From Nocardia sp. NBC_01327 (GTDB lineage Bacteria > Actinomycetota > Actinomycetes > Mycobacteriales > Mycobacteriaceae): a stretch of DNA of 64,000 nt. Shown piece by piece: positions 32,409-41,099 of this stretch (position 1 is its first letter; each line of letters starts with the position of its first letter). Below the pieces are notes generated by a model, which saw only the letters and a program-made list of their open reading frames with translations, did no database searches and was not told the DNA's origin. A program made the translations under genes and the position numbers. The stretch spans positions 5,208,001 through 5,272,000 of the forward strand of contig NZ_CP108383.1 in the NCBI RefSeq assembly GCF_035958815.1, in the 5' to 3' direction.

Positions 32409-33039
32409 CCGGGATCCCGTCGCCGAGGGGTGCCGTGCCGCGGCAGCCGACGAATACACGCTCGTGCGCGCCTCGTACATAGCGGGACTGCTCGATGAGC
32501 TGGAGCAAGCCCGCGCCCGTGTCGATTTCCTGACGTCCGAATGCGACCCGGCCGTCATCATCGCCCAGGCGGTCGTCGAGCAGCTCGACAAGCTGGCCGG
32601 TCCGGCGGTGATCCGTGAGACGCGGGCGTACTCGCGGCAGGTTGTAGCCGAGCGTGACGAGGCCCGAGCCCGCATCGCCGACCTGGAGGAGCAGGTCAAC
32701 AAGGACGTCATGGTCAAGGGCATGTGGGTCAAGCGCGCCCAGCTGCCCGCAGTGTGCGCAAGCTACATGGTCACCAGCGAGACCAACCTTCGTGTCGCCA
32801 ACGACGCAAGGGCACGGCTGGAAGCGGCCAACGCCCATATCGCCGAACTGGAGGCCGCGCACTCCCCGCTCGGGCATGTCGTTGTCGCGGTCGTCGAGGG
32901 CCGCGGGCCGTTCATCCACGGCGACCACCGGCAGGTGATGACGGCAGCCGACGCGATCCGGGCCGTGGGCCGGTCGGACTTGCCTCGCGGCATGACCTTG
33001 AAGCTGTGCGCGCTGCGGGAGGTGAGCGACCGTGGCTGA
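32401..33039 (+). CDS. Coiled-coil array protein, family B copy 1
   Basis: 212 aa. Long helical part (about residues 30-150, ARIADLEEQVN, RARLEAANAHIAELE) and a C-terminal domain (about 155-212) almost the same as the end of the protein at 39035-39541: GDHRQVMTAADAIR and RGMTLKLC are shared. Suggests domain shuffling between array genes. Confidence 0.6.
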   Translation: MLDRDPVAEGCRAAAADEYTLVRASYIAGLLDELEQARARVDFLTSECDPAVIIAQAVVEQLDKLAGPAVIRETRAYSRQVVAERDEARARIADLEEQVNKDVMVKGMWVKRAQLPAVCASYMVTSETNLRVANDARARLEAANAHIAELEAAHSPLGHVVVAVVEGRGPFIHGDHRQVMTAADAIRAVGRSDLPRGMTLKLCALREVSDRG

Positions 33040-33304
33040 TCGCCTTTCCAATGAGCGACTGGCCGGATTTGCGAAGGACTCCAAACGGCTCGGCATCCAC
33101 GACGCTGCGTCCGCCGGCGAGGAGCTCCTGCAATTGCGCAGCCTCGTAATCGCCTTCACCGACTCAGGAGCCTGCTGGCACGACCACCACGGCGGATGCC
33201 AAGCACACGGATACCTGAGGCTCGAGCCCGGAGAGCTGTGCCCGCACGCCGTAGCGAAACAGCTGATAGCCGAGTGGGATTCAGAGGTGAAAGACCATGC
33301 CTGA
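33032..33304 (+). CDS. Small His/Cys-containing array protein
   Basis: 90 aa, GTG start. CWHDHHGGCQAHG near residue 55 is a dense possible metal site. Ends with CPHAVAKQLIAEWD. No family recognised. Confidence 0.55.
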   Translation: MADRLSNERLAGFAKDSKRLGIHDAASAGEELLQLRSLVIAFTDSGACWHDHHGGCQAHGYLRLEPGELCPHAVAKQLIAEWDSEVKDHA

Positions 33305-33425
33305 CCACGACCCGGAGGAGTTCGGCGTCATCGCCCCGACCCTCGATGAGTGCGATGACGAAGAGACCACCATGGCCGACAGCGACGGCCGAGACCCGTT
33401 CGGAGGCTTCGACGATGGCGAGTGA
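33297..33425 (+). CDS. 42-aa acidic array protein
   Basis: Very acidic (about one third Asp/Glu). ATG and stop overlap the neighbours by the same eight- and eleven-base style seen throughout, supporting translation. Function unknown. Confidence 0.4.
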   Translation: MPDHDPEEFGVIAPTLDECDDEETTMADSDGRDPFGGFDDGE

Positions 33426-33783
33426 CCGCGACACTCTGGCCGACCTGATCGACGATGACGTCACCCGTCAGGTCGAGGTGCATGCCAGCTACATCTCCCA
33501 CCTCGAACAGCATGAGCTCGCAGACGCCGTGATCGCTGCAGGCTGGCGTCCAGCCGCCCGGGTGATCACCGACCCCGCCGAGCTGGATGCTCTGCCCGCC
33601 AAGGCTGCTGTGATCACACCGCAGGGCTGGGTGTTTCAGGCAGCGGCGTGGCCGAACTGGATGCCGGGATCGAGGCGGTGGTCTCAAGCATTCGATGTCG
33701 TGTCGGTCACCGCGGACTACGTCATCGCCTGCGCGGACTCCGTGACCGTGCTGTGGGAGCCGGAGGCGGACAGCCATGGCTGA
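33415..33783 (+). CDS. Array paralogue, family C copy 1 (GWRPAAR type)
   Basis: 122 aa from the ATG at 33415. N-terminal ASDRDTLADLI, central AGWRPAARVI, C-terminal DSVTVLWEPE. Same plan as 37139-37546 and 37536-37874. These look like single-domain proteins of a family repeated in this prophage. Confidence 0.6.
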   Translation: MASDRDTLADLIDDDVTRQVEVHASYISHLEQHELADAVIAAGWRPAARVITDPAELDALPAKAAVITPQGWVFQAAAWPNWMPGSRRWSQAFDVVSVTADYVIACADSVTVLWEPEADSHG

Positions 33784-34153
33784 CCACGAACCCGAATGGT
33801 CGAACCCCGGTGAAGCTCTGATAGTCGGCCGCCGCATCCTCACCGAACGGGGCATAGACATCGGCGCCGCGAAGCTCGCGTTCAAGTCGAACCACCCGCA
33901 GGTGGCAAACGAGTGGATCGAGACCGCGATCTCGCTGAAGGTGGCGGCCTTCTCTCGGCGGCGGCCGCCGTACACGGTCGACTCCGTCGCTGTGCAGATG
34001 GCCGACAGTGATGGCGCATACCCGTGGTCCGGGCCGGTGGGCAATGGGCTGACGTTGGACTACTACCGGGGAAAGTTCCGCGACTACGCCCGCGACGAAC
34101 TGTTCCTCATGCGGCAACTCGGCATTCTCGGTGAGGACGCAGACCATGCCTGA
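33776..34153 (+). CDS. Hypothetical array protein
   Basis: 125 aa, ATG at 33776. Helical first half (EALIVGRRILTERGIDIGAAK), mixed second half. Overlaps the flanking genes by eight bases. No family recognised. Confidence 0.5.
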   Translation: MADHEPEWSNPGEALIVGRRILTERGIDIGAAKLAFKSNHPQVANEWIETAISLKVAAFSRRRPPYTVDSVAVQMADSDGAYPWSGPVGNGLTLDYYRGKFRDYARDELFLMRQLGILGEDADHA

Positions 34154-34523
34154 CCAAATTCTCATCTCCGATGACCGCCTGTCCCGGTGGGTCTCGTACG
34201 TCGATCTCCCGGTGGGTGACGAGTTGCTACGGGCGTTCGACGCGATGGCAACAGAGCTACTTGCCGGCCGCAGCCGCACCGCCTGGCTGGAGCGGGAAGT
34301 CGCTGACGCCGCGGTGATCCTGCGCAACATGAACGCCCATATCGATGAGGTGCTAGCCCGGAACCTGGAGATCGCCGCCCCGTTGGTCGCATTGCGTGAC
34401 TTGGCCACCGGGTGGGCTACACAGGGCACCGACTACGACGAGGAGACCGAGCAGCAGATCGCCGATGGCCGTGCGGTTATCGCAATCCTCGATGGGCAGC
34501 CGGAGGTCACCGACCATGTCTGA
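34146..34523 (+). CDS. Array paralogue, family D copy 1
   Basis: 125 aa from the ATG at 34146. Shares RLSRWVSYVDLPVGDELLRA and AVILRNMNAHID with 36742-37146, so the two are duplicates with over half identity by eye. Predominantly helical. Function unknown. Confidence 0.6.
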   Translation: MPDQILISDDRLSRWVSYVDLPVGDELLRAFDAMATELLAGRSRTAWLEREVADAAVILRNMNAHIDEVLARNLEIAAPLVALRDLATGWATQGTDYDEETEQQIADGRAVIAILDGQPEVTDHV

Positions 34524-34728
34524 CACCGCGCCCAAGCACGAGTGCTACCGCTGCACCCGCCGTGGTCCTCGCCGCTTCACCCGGGATACGACCGGCTGGC
34601 GGTGCACCTCGGCGTCCGCGTGCGCCGACCGGCGCCTGCGCCGCGCCGACCTGCTCGCCGGTGAACGCAAGATCCCCACCCGCTACCTGCCCGGAGACGC
34701 ACCCGTATCGGAGAAACCCCATGCCTGA
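34516..34728 (+). CDS. Small zinc-finger-like array protein
   Basis: 70 aa from the ATG at 34516. CYRC near residue 10 and two Cys further on (RCTSASAC) could bind zinc; strongly basic. Ends with YLPGDAPVSEKPHA, the same junction seen at 38161-38214. Confidence 0.5.
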   Translation: MSDTAPKHECYRCTRRGPRRFTRDTTGWRCTSASACADRRLRRADLLAGERKIPTRYLPGDAPVSEKPHA

Positions 34729-35023
34729 CCAAGACCTCATCACCCCCGACCCGATTCCCGACGAAGAGCTACGCGCCGCTACCGAGAACGGCTGGGCACC
34801 GTTCGGGGCGCGGATGGCAGCCGAACTACTCGCCGCCCGCGCTCGTATCGCCGAGCTGCAGACCGACTGGGCTGCTCTTGGAGAGGCCCTCGACAAGATC
34901 GCCCGCTACGCCCAGCCCGACGAGGACGGCACATGGACCGACTCGGATGGCCTGCTCGAAGGCATCGGCAACGCCGTCGAGGCGACCGGCCGCAAGGTCT
35001 GGGAGGCGGACACCGATGCCTGA
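34721..35023 (+). CDS. Helical array protein
   Basis: 100 aa from the ATG at 34721. Helix-rich (RMAAELLAARARIAELQ) with an acidic middle (PDEDGTWTDSDG). Belongs to the coiled-coil group of the array. Function unknown. Confidence 0.5.
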   Translation: MPDQDLITPDPIPDEELRAATENGWAPFGARMAAELLAARARIAELQTDWAALGEALDKIARYAQPDEDGTWTDSDGLLEGIGNAVEATGRKVWEADTDA

Positions 35024-35606
35024 CCGATTCATGACCGACCGGCAATACCGGCTCGAGCGGCTCGGCGAGATGAACGAGCGGGAACTCATCGAGCTCTCGG
35101 ACGAGCTGTGCGCCCGCATCGCCGAACTGCAGGGTGAGCGGGTCGCCGACGAATTCGGCATTCAGAGCCTCGCCACGGAGAACGGCGTCGCCACCCTTAC
35201 CACCGTCCCCACCACGGAGCAGGCCAGGGAACTCGTGCTCACGATGAGCCTCGCCTGTGGCCGGATGCTCGATGACGACCAGGCGCAGAACTACATCGAG
35301 TTCGAGGCATCACCAGCCAATCGGCCGGGCTACATCGTGCATGTCCGCCGGGCAGGGGGACCGTCCCCGCACACGCTGCGCCGCGACGCCGAGGCCCGTG
35401 CCGAGCATGCGGAAGCCCGCGTCGCCGAGCTGGAGCAGCAGGCAGTCACCTTTCACGACCAGATGGAACACCGGCTCGACAACCACCGCGCCACCTCGAC
35501 CCGCCTCGCGAACGGCGACTACAAGAACCCGGTCCGGCAGGGATACGACCGCGCCCTCACCGAAGTGCTCGCCATGCTCACCGCCGAGGCGGCCGACCAT
35601 GCCTGA
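35016..35606 (+). CDS. Coiled-coil array protein
   Basis: 196 aa from the ATG at 35016. N-terminal ERELIELSDELCARIAELQ is related to the start of 38569-39042. A middle beta-rich part (GYIVHVRRAGG) is followed by a charged helix with HAEARVAELEQQ. Shares pieces with several neighbours. Confidence 0.55.
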   Translation: MPDRFMTDRQYRLERLGEMNERELIELSDELCARIAELQGERVADEFGIQSLATENGVATLTTVPTTEQARELVLTMSLACGRMLDDDQAQNYIEFEASPANRPGYIVHVRRAGGPSPHTLRRDAEARAEHAEARVAELEQQAVTFHDQMEHRLDNHRATSTRLANGDYKNPVRQGYDRALTEVLAMLTAEAADHA

Positions 35607-36552
35607 GCTGACCCGAAAGCACCTGGAGCACTTCGCGTTCAACGGGCACACCGCTGTGCCCGATGAGGTGGCGGCCATGGCCAAGGAGCTGATGGATGGC
35701 CGTGCGCGGATTGCCGAACTGGAGAAGACCTGCCAAGGGTGGTCCGACGCGCACGAGATATCCAAAGCGAACCACCGGGCGCGTGTGTCCTACCTCTCGG
35801 CTCGCAGAGCCGAGCTGGAGGCGTGGAAGGAACGGCAGATCGCCCAGGGTCGCCGGGCCATCACGGACCCGCACAGATTCCGCCGCATTTTCGACCCGGA
35901 GCAGCCGGACTTGGCGATCGTCATCGACACCGTGCTCGATGAGAGAGACGCGCTCCGCGGCCGTACCGCCGAGCTGGAGGCGGCGCTGGCAAAGGCCCAC
36001 GCCGGCATCGCCGATGCCAGTACTGCGATCGGAGTTGCTGCCGAAGATGTCGCACAGTCAGATGCGGTGGTGACCGCAGGCCGCGTCCGCCTCGCCGAGC
36101 TGGAGGCCGAGCAGCGCGCGATCGGCGAGATCGTCTGCGTGACTATGCCGAGTCAGCGCGGGCGTGGTGCTGCCGGAGTGGGGGCGTTGGTGAACCGGAT
36201 CGCCGAACTGACGGGGGAGCGCGACAACATCCAGGAGACCTTCCGCCAATCCCGGCAGCTCTCCGCCGAGGACCACATGCAGCTATCCGAGGAACGCGAC
36301 ATTGCCGAGGAGAAACGCGACGAAGCGCGCGCCTGTTTTGCCGAGCTGGAGGCCGCGGCCAAACGCGTGCCGGTCGGATACATCACCGCCTACCGCAACG
36401 CCGATGGCGAATGGTCCATCGAATTCGATGGCGCGCCTTGGGCCACGAGCGAGGAAGCGCGGGCGGACCTCGTGGACGCGGTAGAGCACTGCCTGCCCGG
36501 TTTGACGTGCCGCACCCTCACCATCTACGACGAGGAGATTTGGGATGCCTGA
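35599..36552 (+). CDS. Long coiled-coil array protein
   Basis: 317 aa from the ATG at 35599, the largest array protein. Long heptad-rich helices (about residues 15-260) with many RIAELE/RTAELEAA segments; C-terminal part (about 265-317) is a mixed domain with FDGAPWATSEEARADL. KTCQGWSDAHEISKANHRARVSYL is also related to 39035-39541. Possibly a scaffold. Function unknown. Confidence 0.55.
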   Translation: MPELTRKHLEHFAFNGHTAVPDEVAAMAKELMDGRARIAELEKTCQGWSDAHEISKANHRARVSYLSARRAELEAWKERQIAQGRRAITDPHRFRRIFDPEQPDLAIVIDTVLDERDALRGRTAELEAALAKAHAGIADASTAIGVAAEDVAQSDAVVTAGRVRLAELEAEQRAIGEIVCVTMPSQRGRGAAGVGALVNRIAELTGERDNIQETFRQSRQLSAEDHMQLSEERDIAEEKRDEARACFAELEAAAKRVPVGYITAYRNADGEWSIEFDGAPWATSEEARADLVDAVEHCLPGLTCRTLTIYDEEIWDA

Positions 36553-36760
36553 CCGAGATCGCATCACTGAAATCCAGGATGGCGAGCCTATGGATCCGCA
36601 CCCACCCGGCGGCTATGTGTCCACCTCGTGTCGTCATGCCATCGAGCGCCCAGACCTGCACGACCGCTGTCGGCTCATATGCAAGTGGTGTAGCCAGTCT
36701 TGCCGCTGCTCCTGCCATGAAACCACCGAAGGGAAGCGGCCATGCCCGAACAATTCCTGA
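36545..36760 (+). CDS. Small Cys-rich array protein
   Basis: 71 aa. RCRLICKWCSQSCRCSCHE supplies six to seven Cys within a short stretch, suggesting zinc or disulphide binding. The last 19 bases overlap the next gene, longer than elsewhere in the array. Confidence 0.45.
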   Translation: MPDRDRITEIQDGEPMDPHPPGGYVSTSCRHAIERPDLHDRCRLICKWCSQSCRCSCHETTEGKRPCPNNS

Positions 36761-37146
36761 TCCCCGATGACCGCCTGTCCCGCTGGGTCTCCTACGTCGA
36801 TCTCCCGGTGGGTGATGAGTTGCTGCGGGCGTTCGACGCGATGGCCGCAGAGCTGCTGGCCGCCCGCGGCCGCACCGCGTGGCTGGAGCGGGAAGTCGCT
36901 GACGCCGCGGTGATCCTGCGCAACATGAACGCCCATATCGACCTGTTGCAGGCCGACAAGCTGGAGATCGCAGGGCCATTGGTCGCGTTGCGTGAACTGG
37001 CCGACGGGTGGGCCACGCAGGGCAACGACTACGACGGGGACGCCGAGCAGCAGATCGCCGATGGCCGTGCGCTTTTGGCGATCTTGGAGCGGCCTTTCGA
37101 GGACACCGACGAACCCACCACCCAGGAGAACGAGATCCATGCCTGA
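36742..37146 (+). CDS. Array paralogue, family D copy 2
   Basis: 134 aa, paralogue of 34146-34523. Differs mainly at its end (EDTDEPTTQENEIHA), which carries the junction used before 31137 and 37139. The join of a family D body to that junction is good evidence for recombination at gene ends. Confidence 0.6.
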   Translation: MPEQFLIPDDRLSRWVSYVDLPVGDELLRAFDAMAAELLAARGRTAWLEREVADAAVILRNMNAHIDLLQADKLEIAGPLVALRELADGWATQGNDYDGDAEQQIADGRALLAILERPFEDTDEPTTQENEIHA

Positions 37147-37546
37147 CCAACCAACCGAGACACTGCACACCGTCCTCGAAGACACATGGGACGACGGCAA
37201 TGCCGCTGGCCTTGATGGCTGGGTCGGGCCCGGGCGCGGTACTGAGCCGGTCGACGCCGACGCGATCTTCCGCCGCGATCGGGCGACGACGAATGCTCTG
37301 GCCAATCTCGCTGGCTGGCGTCCACCCGCCCGCATCATCAAGACCAGCAAGGATCTGAATGCGCTCCCTCCCGGCTCGCTCGTTCGCGTGCAGTCGGAGA
37401 CCTATGACGCGATCTGGCGCAGCAAAGTGTCTATCGGATGGTGGTGGTGCGCTGACACCGACGAGAGCGCGTTCAGCGAGCAGCTGCTGAAGTTCGGTCC
37501 GGTGACCGTGCTCTGGCAGCCGGAGGTGAGCACCGATGGCGAGTGA
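37139..37546 (+). CDS. Array paralogue, family C copy 2
   Basis: 135 aa from the ATG at 37139. GWRPPARII and FGPVTVLWQPEV place it in family C. A Trp-rich stretch (IGWWWCADTDE) lies between them. Overlaps its neighbours. Confidence 0.58.
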   Translation: MPDQPTETLHTVLEDTWDDGNAAGLDGWVGPGRGTEPVDADAIFRRDRATTNALANLAGWRPPARIIKTSKDLNALPPGSLVRVQSETYDAIWRSKVSIGWWWCADTDESAFSEQLLKFGPVTVLWQPEVSTDGE

Positions 37547-37874
37547 CCGCGAATCCCTGGCCGCCCTGATCGAGGATCTCGGCGAGTGGTGCGGTACCGA
37601 CGGCTGCGCGGGGATTCCCCGAGATGCCGACGAAATCGTTGCCGTGGTCGTCAAAGCTGGTTGGCGTCCAGCCGCCCGGGTGATCGAGACCGCCGCAGCA
37701 CTCGATGGGTTGCCCGCCGACTCGGTCGTGCTCGACCCGGGTGGCGTGGCCTGGCAGCTCGACAGCGAGGGGCACAGATGGGCGTCCGCCTGCGGCGGCC
37801 CGCGGCGGGTGTACGTCGACGGTATCGACCTGCCCGTCACCGTCCTGTGGCAGCCCGAGGTGAGTCGTGGCTGA
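37536..37874 (+). CDS. Array paralogue, family C copy 3
   Basis: 112 aa. ASDRESLAALIEDL, AGWRPAARVI and PVTVLWQPEV align with the other two family C proteins; possible Cys pair WCGTDGCAG near residue 20. Directly follows copy 2, a tandem duplication. Confidence 0.58.
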   Translation: MASDRESLAALIEDLGEWCGTDGCAGIPRDADEIVAVVVKAGWRPAARVIETAAALDGLPADSVVLDPGGVAWQLDSEGHRWASACGGPRRVYVDGIDLPVTVLWQPEVSRG

Positions 37875-38214
37875 CCCCACCCCGCTCGAGGCCGCGATCG
37901 TCGCCGCATGCGAATTCGCTGCCATGCACGGCGCCGACACCGCGATCCGTCCCGGCCAGTTCGGAATCCGCACCGACGACTGCGGGCTGACCACCGCGAC
38001 CTACGTCGATGCCGACCATGCGGTCATCGCCTACATCGACCATCACGGCCACGTCCAATGCGGTGTCGCTGAAATCGACTGGGTGCACCTCGAGCCTGAC
38101 GAGGACCGCGAGATCTGCGACTACTGCGAGGTCATCGACACCGACGACTTCCGACCTGTCGAAACCCGCTACCTGCCCGGAGACGCACCCGTATCGGAGA
38201 ACGCACATGCCTGA
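37867..38214 (+). CDS. Array paralogue, family A copy 2
   Basis: 115 aa, GTG start. Paralogue of 31814-32191. Possible Cys pair in ICDYC. Ends in YLPGDAPVSENAHA. Confidence 0.57.
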   Translation: MADPTPLEAAIVAACEFAAMHGADTAIRPGQFGIRTDDCGLTTATYVDADHAVIAYIDHHGHVQCGVAEIDWVHLEPDEDREICDYCEVIDTDDFRPVETRYLPGDAPVSENAHA

Positions 38215-38470
38215 AATTGATATCTATCCCGTCGGTGTGCTCAAAGAGCTGCTGTTCGCCTACCGGGTCATTGCCCGTGCCGGAATGTGGCGTGAGGGAT
38301 GGACCCACCTCAAGCACATCCCGAAGATGTGGCGCAAGGCGAACGTCTGGAACGGCTACCACGCCGAACCCCTCGACGCGAGCCTGTGCACACGCGTCGG
38401 CCAAGGCTGGACGAAACAGCGCGCCCTCGCCGATCTGGTTCAGCACATGGCCGAGGTAGCTCATGCCTGA
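38207..38470 (+). CDS. Small basic array protein
   Basis: 87 aa from the ATG at 38207. Trp- and Lys-rich (MWREGWTHLKHIPKMWRKANVW), probably nucleic-acid or membrane associated. Coupled to its neighbours. Function unknown. Confidence 0.5.
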   Translation: MPEIDIYPVGVLKELLFAYRVIARAGMWREGWTHLKHIPKMWRKANVWNGYHAEPLDASLCTRVGQGWTKQRALADLVQHMAEVAHA

Positions 38471-38576
38471 CCGAGACCTCATCGCCGAGCTGGCCGCCGA
38501 ACGCGCTCGCCTCGCTGAACTGAAGCGGTGGGCCGAGGACCTCCGGCGCGCACTGAACGGAGTTACCCATGACTGA
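38463..38576 (+). CDS. 37-aa helical array protein
   Basis: MPDRDLIAELAAERARLAEL start related to the next gene's MTDRDLIAE; looks like a short coiled-coil fragment of the same family. Overlaps both neighbours. Confidence 0.45.
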   Translation: MPDRDLIAELAAERARLAELKRWAEDLRRALNGVTHD

Positions 38577-39042
38577 CCGAGACCTCATCGCCGAGCGCCA
38601 GTACATGCGCGACAGGCTCTTCGAGCTCAACGAGCGGGAGCTCGCCGCGCTGGCGGAGGAGCTCTGGGATCGTATCGCCGAGCTGGAGGGTGAGCGGGTC
38701 GCCGCCAAGGGTGAGGCACTGACGCAAACCGTCCGGGCGGACGGCCTCAACACGCTCGCCGAAAACTTCAGGCACATCCTCGGTAAGGCAGAGGAACGCA
38801 TCGCCGAGCTGGAGCAGCAGGCCGGCCGCCGCATCGAGTTCCCCGAACAGCTTGCGGTGCTGCCGTTCTTGGCGATTGTTCGCGAGGTCATCCGCTCATC
38901 GCCCAGTGGTGCGAACTACGGCGCCGTCTGGGAGCGGCGCACATCCGGATGGGAGTGCATCGCGGGCAGCGTCGACGGTCGGACCGAGCCCAAGCTTCCG
39001 GTGCTCGTGCTGTGGCAATCGGAGGTGAGCGACCGTGGCTGA
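38569..39042 (+). CDS. Coiled-coil array protein
   Basis: 157 aa. N-terminal MTDRDLIAERQYMRDRLFEL with ELNERELAALAEELWDRI (compare 35016-35606), then a C-terminal beta part ending VLVLWQSEVSDRG, close to the VTVLWQPE end of family C. A mosaic of two array families. Confidence 0.55.
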   Translation: MTDRDLIAERQYMRDRLFELNERELAALAEELWDRIAELEGERVAAKGEALTQTVRADGLNTLAENFRHILGKAEERIAELEQQAGRRIEFPEQLAVLPFLAIVREVIRSSPSGANYGAVWERRTSGWECIAGSVDGRTEPKLPVLVLWQSEVSDRG

Positions 39043-39541
39043 GCTGTTGACCGATGACGAACTCCGAGCCGTGGCCGACGACAAGGCCACGCCTGCCGCT
39101 GGAATCGCTGCGGAACTGCTGAGCCTCCGCGCCCGCATCACCGAGGTGGAGGGCATCTGCGCGAAGTGGGCTGACGCGCACGACAGATCCAAGGCCAGCC
39201 ACCGCAGCCGGGTGAGCCAGCTTATGGGCCGCATTGCCGAGCTGGAGCAGCAAGCGCGTGACGAAGGTGCTTCCGTCGGTCGGCTGACCGATGCCCTGCG
39301 CACCGCCTGTACCGCAGGAGCCGACGCCAAGGCCTATGCCGCCGAGCTGGAGCAGCAGGCCGGCCAATCACTCGGGCACGTGATCGTGACGGAGGTCGAA
39401 GGGCGCGAGCCGTACATCCACGGCGACCACCGGCAGGTGATGACCGCAGCTGACGCGATCCGGTCCGTGGGCCGGTCCGATCTGCCGCGCGGCATGACCT
39501 TGAAGCTGTGCGAGCTGCGGGAGGTGAGCGACCGTGGCTAG
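39035..39541 (+). CDS. Coiled-coil array protein, family B copy 2
   Basis: 168 aa, GTG start. Helical part (about residues 20-110) and a C-terminal domain shared with 32401-33039. Contains KWADAHDRSKASHRSRVSQL, related to 35599-36552. Confidence 0.6.
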   Translation: MAELLTDDELRAVADDKATPAAGIAAELLSLRARITEVEGICAKWADAHDRSKASHRSRVSQLMGRIAELEQQARDEGASVGRLTDALRTACTAGADAKAYAAELEQQAGQSLGHVIVTEVEGREPYIHGDHRQVMTAADAIRSVGRSDLPRGMTLKLCELREVSDRG

Positions 39542-39767
39542 GACCGCATGGAATTTCGGTACAGCACCACGGGACGTCAGCACGTTCGGATTCGTTGTCG
39601 CCGAGAACATTCGCGAATGCACTTGCGACTTCGGCTACTCGGAGTTCGGCCACGAGTGGGGCTGCGGGTACGACCCGATCGGCGACCTGGGCGAGAACTT
39701 CGATGCCGCGATCATGTGGGACTTCAGCTTCGTCGGCTCGCTGGCGGAGGTGACCACTCATGGCTAG
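39534..39767 (+). CDS. Small array protein with Cys/aromatic patch
   Basis: 77 aa, GTG start. ECTCDFGYSEFGHEWGCGYDP is a compact Cys/Glu/His-rich segment near residue 27. No family recognised. Confidence 0.5.
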   Translation: MARTAWNFGTAPRDVSTFGFVVAENIRECTCDFGYSEFGHEWGCGYDPIGDLGENFDAAIMWDFSFVGSLAEVTTHG

Positions 39768-39996
39768 CTACGAGCACCGGGAGGTGCAGCGAACCCGGTA
39801 TGAGTGGCGTGTCCCTGGTGCCACCTACGGCGGTTGGGGTGCGGCGATCGCCGAAGTGCACAAGGCCATAGCGGCAGCCGAAACCCGGTACCGCGATGTG
39901 ATGGGCAAGGACCCGACTCATGATGACTGGCTTCGTGTTTGGGCTGAGGACGACGACATCGTGCTCTGGTTCGAGTACCAGGAGAGTGACCGATGA
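39760..39996 (+). CDS. Small acidic array protein
   Basis: 78 aa. Helical middle (AIAEVHKAIAAAETRYRDVMG), acidic end (EDDDIVLWFEYQESD). No family recognised. Confidence 0.5.
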   Translation: MASYEHREVQRTRYEWRVPGATYGGWGAAIAEVHKAIAAAETRYRDVMGKDPTHDDWLRVWAEDDDIVLWFEYQESDR

Positions 39997-40175
39997 CCGG
40001 CCGCATCGTGGGCTATGCCGTCGCCCAGTACCAGGGCTCACTGTTCCCGCCCAACATCGACGACGTTCACCTGACCCGCGAAGGCGCAGAAGCAGACGTG
40101 GTCGCACTGAGCTTTGCGCAGGAGTGTGTCGACTATCGGATCTACGAGGTGCGGGAGGTGCCCGATGCCCGCTGA
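39993..40175 (+). CDS. Small array protein
   Basis: 60 aa, ATGA overlap. GYAVAQYQGSLFPPNIDDVHL then DVVALSFAQE and YRIYEVREV; a small alpha/beta unit. Function unknown. Confidence 0.48.
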   Translation: MTGRIVGYAVAQYQGSLFPPNIDDVHLTREGAEADVVALSFAQECVDYRIYEVREVPDAR

Positions 40176-40293
40176 AGCAGCCTGCCGCTACTGCTGCCCG
40201 CATCTGAACGTCTGGCGCGGTCATTGCGTCTCGTGTGGTGCGACATGGGACCAGATCACCGAGCGGCAGGCGGAGGTACCGCGCGATGCCTGA
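40165..40293 (+). CDS. 42-aa zinc-ribbon-like protein
   Basis: CRYCCPHLNVWRGHCVSCG has paired C-x2-C motifs 14 residues apart, a plausible single zinc ribbon. Overlaps the preceding and following genes by eleven and eight bases. Confidence 0.45.
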   Translation: MPAEAACRYCCPHLNVWRGHCVSCGATWDQITERQAEVPRDA

Positions 40294-40507
40294 CCGCTTC
40301 GGAGAGCCCGAGACGCGGAAGAAGTGCCGCAACCCGAACTGTCGGCCGCCCGGGTGGCTCGGCACCGATGACGAGGGCCGGCCGATCCCGTGCATGGAGT
40401 GCAAGGACCACCTCCTGCACCGGCGGGACGTCAACGATTTCGCCGAGCGCACACCCAGCGCTCGAGCCCAGCAAGCAATCAACGCAGCCGAAAGCGAGAA
40501 CCGATGA
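40286..40507 (+). CDS. Small zinc-binding-like protein
   Basis: 73 aa from the ATG at 40286. CRNPNC and CMECKDH make a likely metal site (residues about 14-42). Helical acidic C-terminus. No family recognised. Confidence 0.5.
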   Translation: MPDRFGEPETRKKCRNPNCRPPGWLGTDDEGRPIPCMECKDHLLHRRDVNDFAERTPSARAQQAINAAESENR

Positions 40508-40878
40508 CCACCTACCGCCGATTCATCGAGACCAACGACCACGAGGGTGAAACCTGGAACTTCTGGTTGCAGGTCGACGGCAACATGACCGCCCTCGCCA
40601 TCCTCGGCGACCAGCTCGACAAGCTGAAAGCGCTGATGGACTGGCCCTTCGACCTCACCAGCGAGCAGCTGGACGAACCCGAAGTCGATCTGCTGATCCG
40701 CTTCGGCGAGTCGGGATACATGAACCAGCACAACAAGATCAACGGGTCACTCAGGCTCCCGGCCATCCTCGCCTGCGGCAACTTCACGGGCGTGACGTAC
40801 GGGGACCTCACCGACGAGGTGACGGATCTGCTGTACAAGGGCGGCATCGAGAAGCTGTTCACCGGCGGTGCCGAATGA
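40504..40878 (+). CDS. Hypothetical early protein
   Basis: 124 aa from the ATG at 40504. Starts ETNDHEGETWNFWLQVDGN; mixed helix and strand, acidic. No family recognised; not obviously related to the array families. Confidence 0.5.
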   Translation: MTTYRRFIETNDHEGETWNFWLQVDGNMTALAILGDQLDKLKALMDWPFDLTSEQLDEPEVDLLIRFGESGYMNQHNKINGSLRLPAILACGNFTGVTYGDLTDEVTDLLYKGGIEKLFTGGAE

Positions 40879-41099
40879 GCCAGCGCCCCATGACCTCACA
40901 GCCGCCGGCGGTCTGGATTCAGAAGATCCAGGCGTTCAACGAGCGGGTGTACGAGCTGACAGGCTCGCATTTGCCGCTCCACCCACTGCCGCCACGTCTG
41001 CCGTCTGCACCGTTGTCAGTCCCGCCGGTGGAAACGGTGTCGAAACCCAAACGGCTTGTCGCAGCGGCTATCTCCCTGCTCCGGAAGGTACGGTCATGA
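40875..41099 (+). CDS. Small Pro-rich hypothetical protein
   Basis: 74 aa. One N-terminal helix (WIQKIQAFNERVYELTG), a Pro-rich stretch and a basic amphipathic end (KRLVAAAISLLRKVRS). Function unknown. Confidence 0.45.
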   Translation: MSQRPMTSQPPAVWIQKIQAFNERVYELTGSHLPLHPLPPRLPSAPLSVPPVETVSKPKRLVAAAISLLRKVRS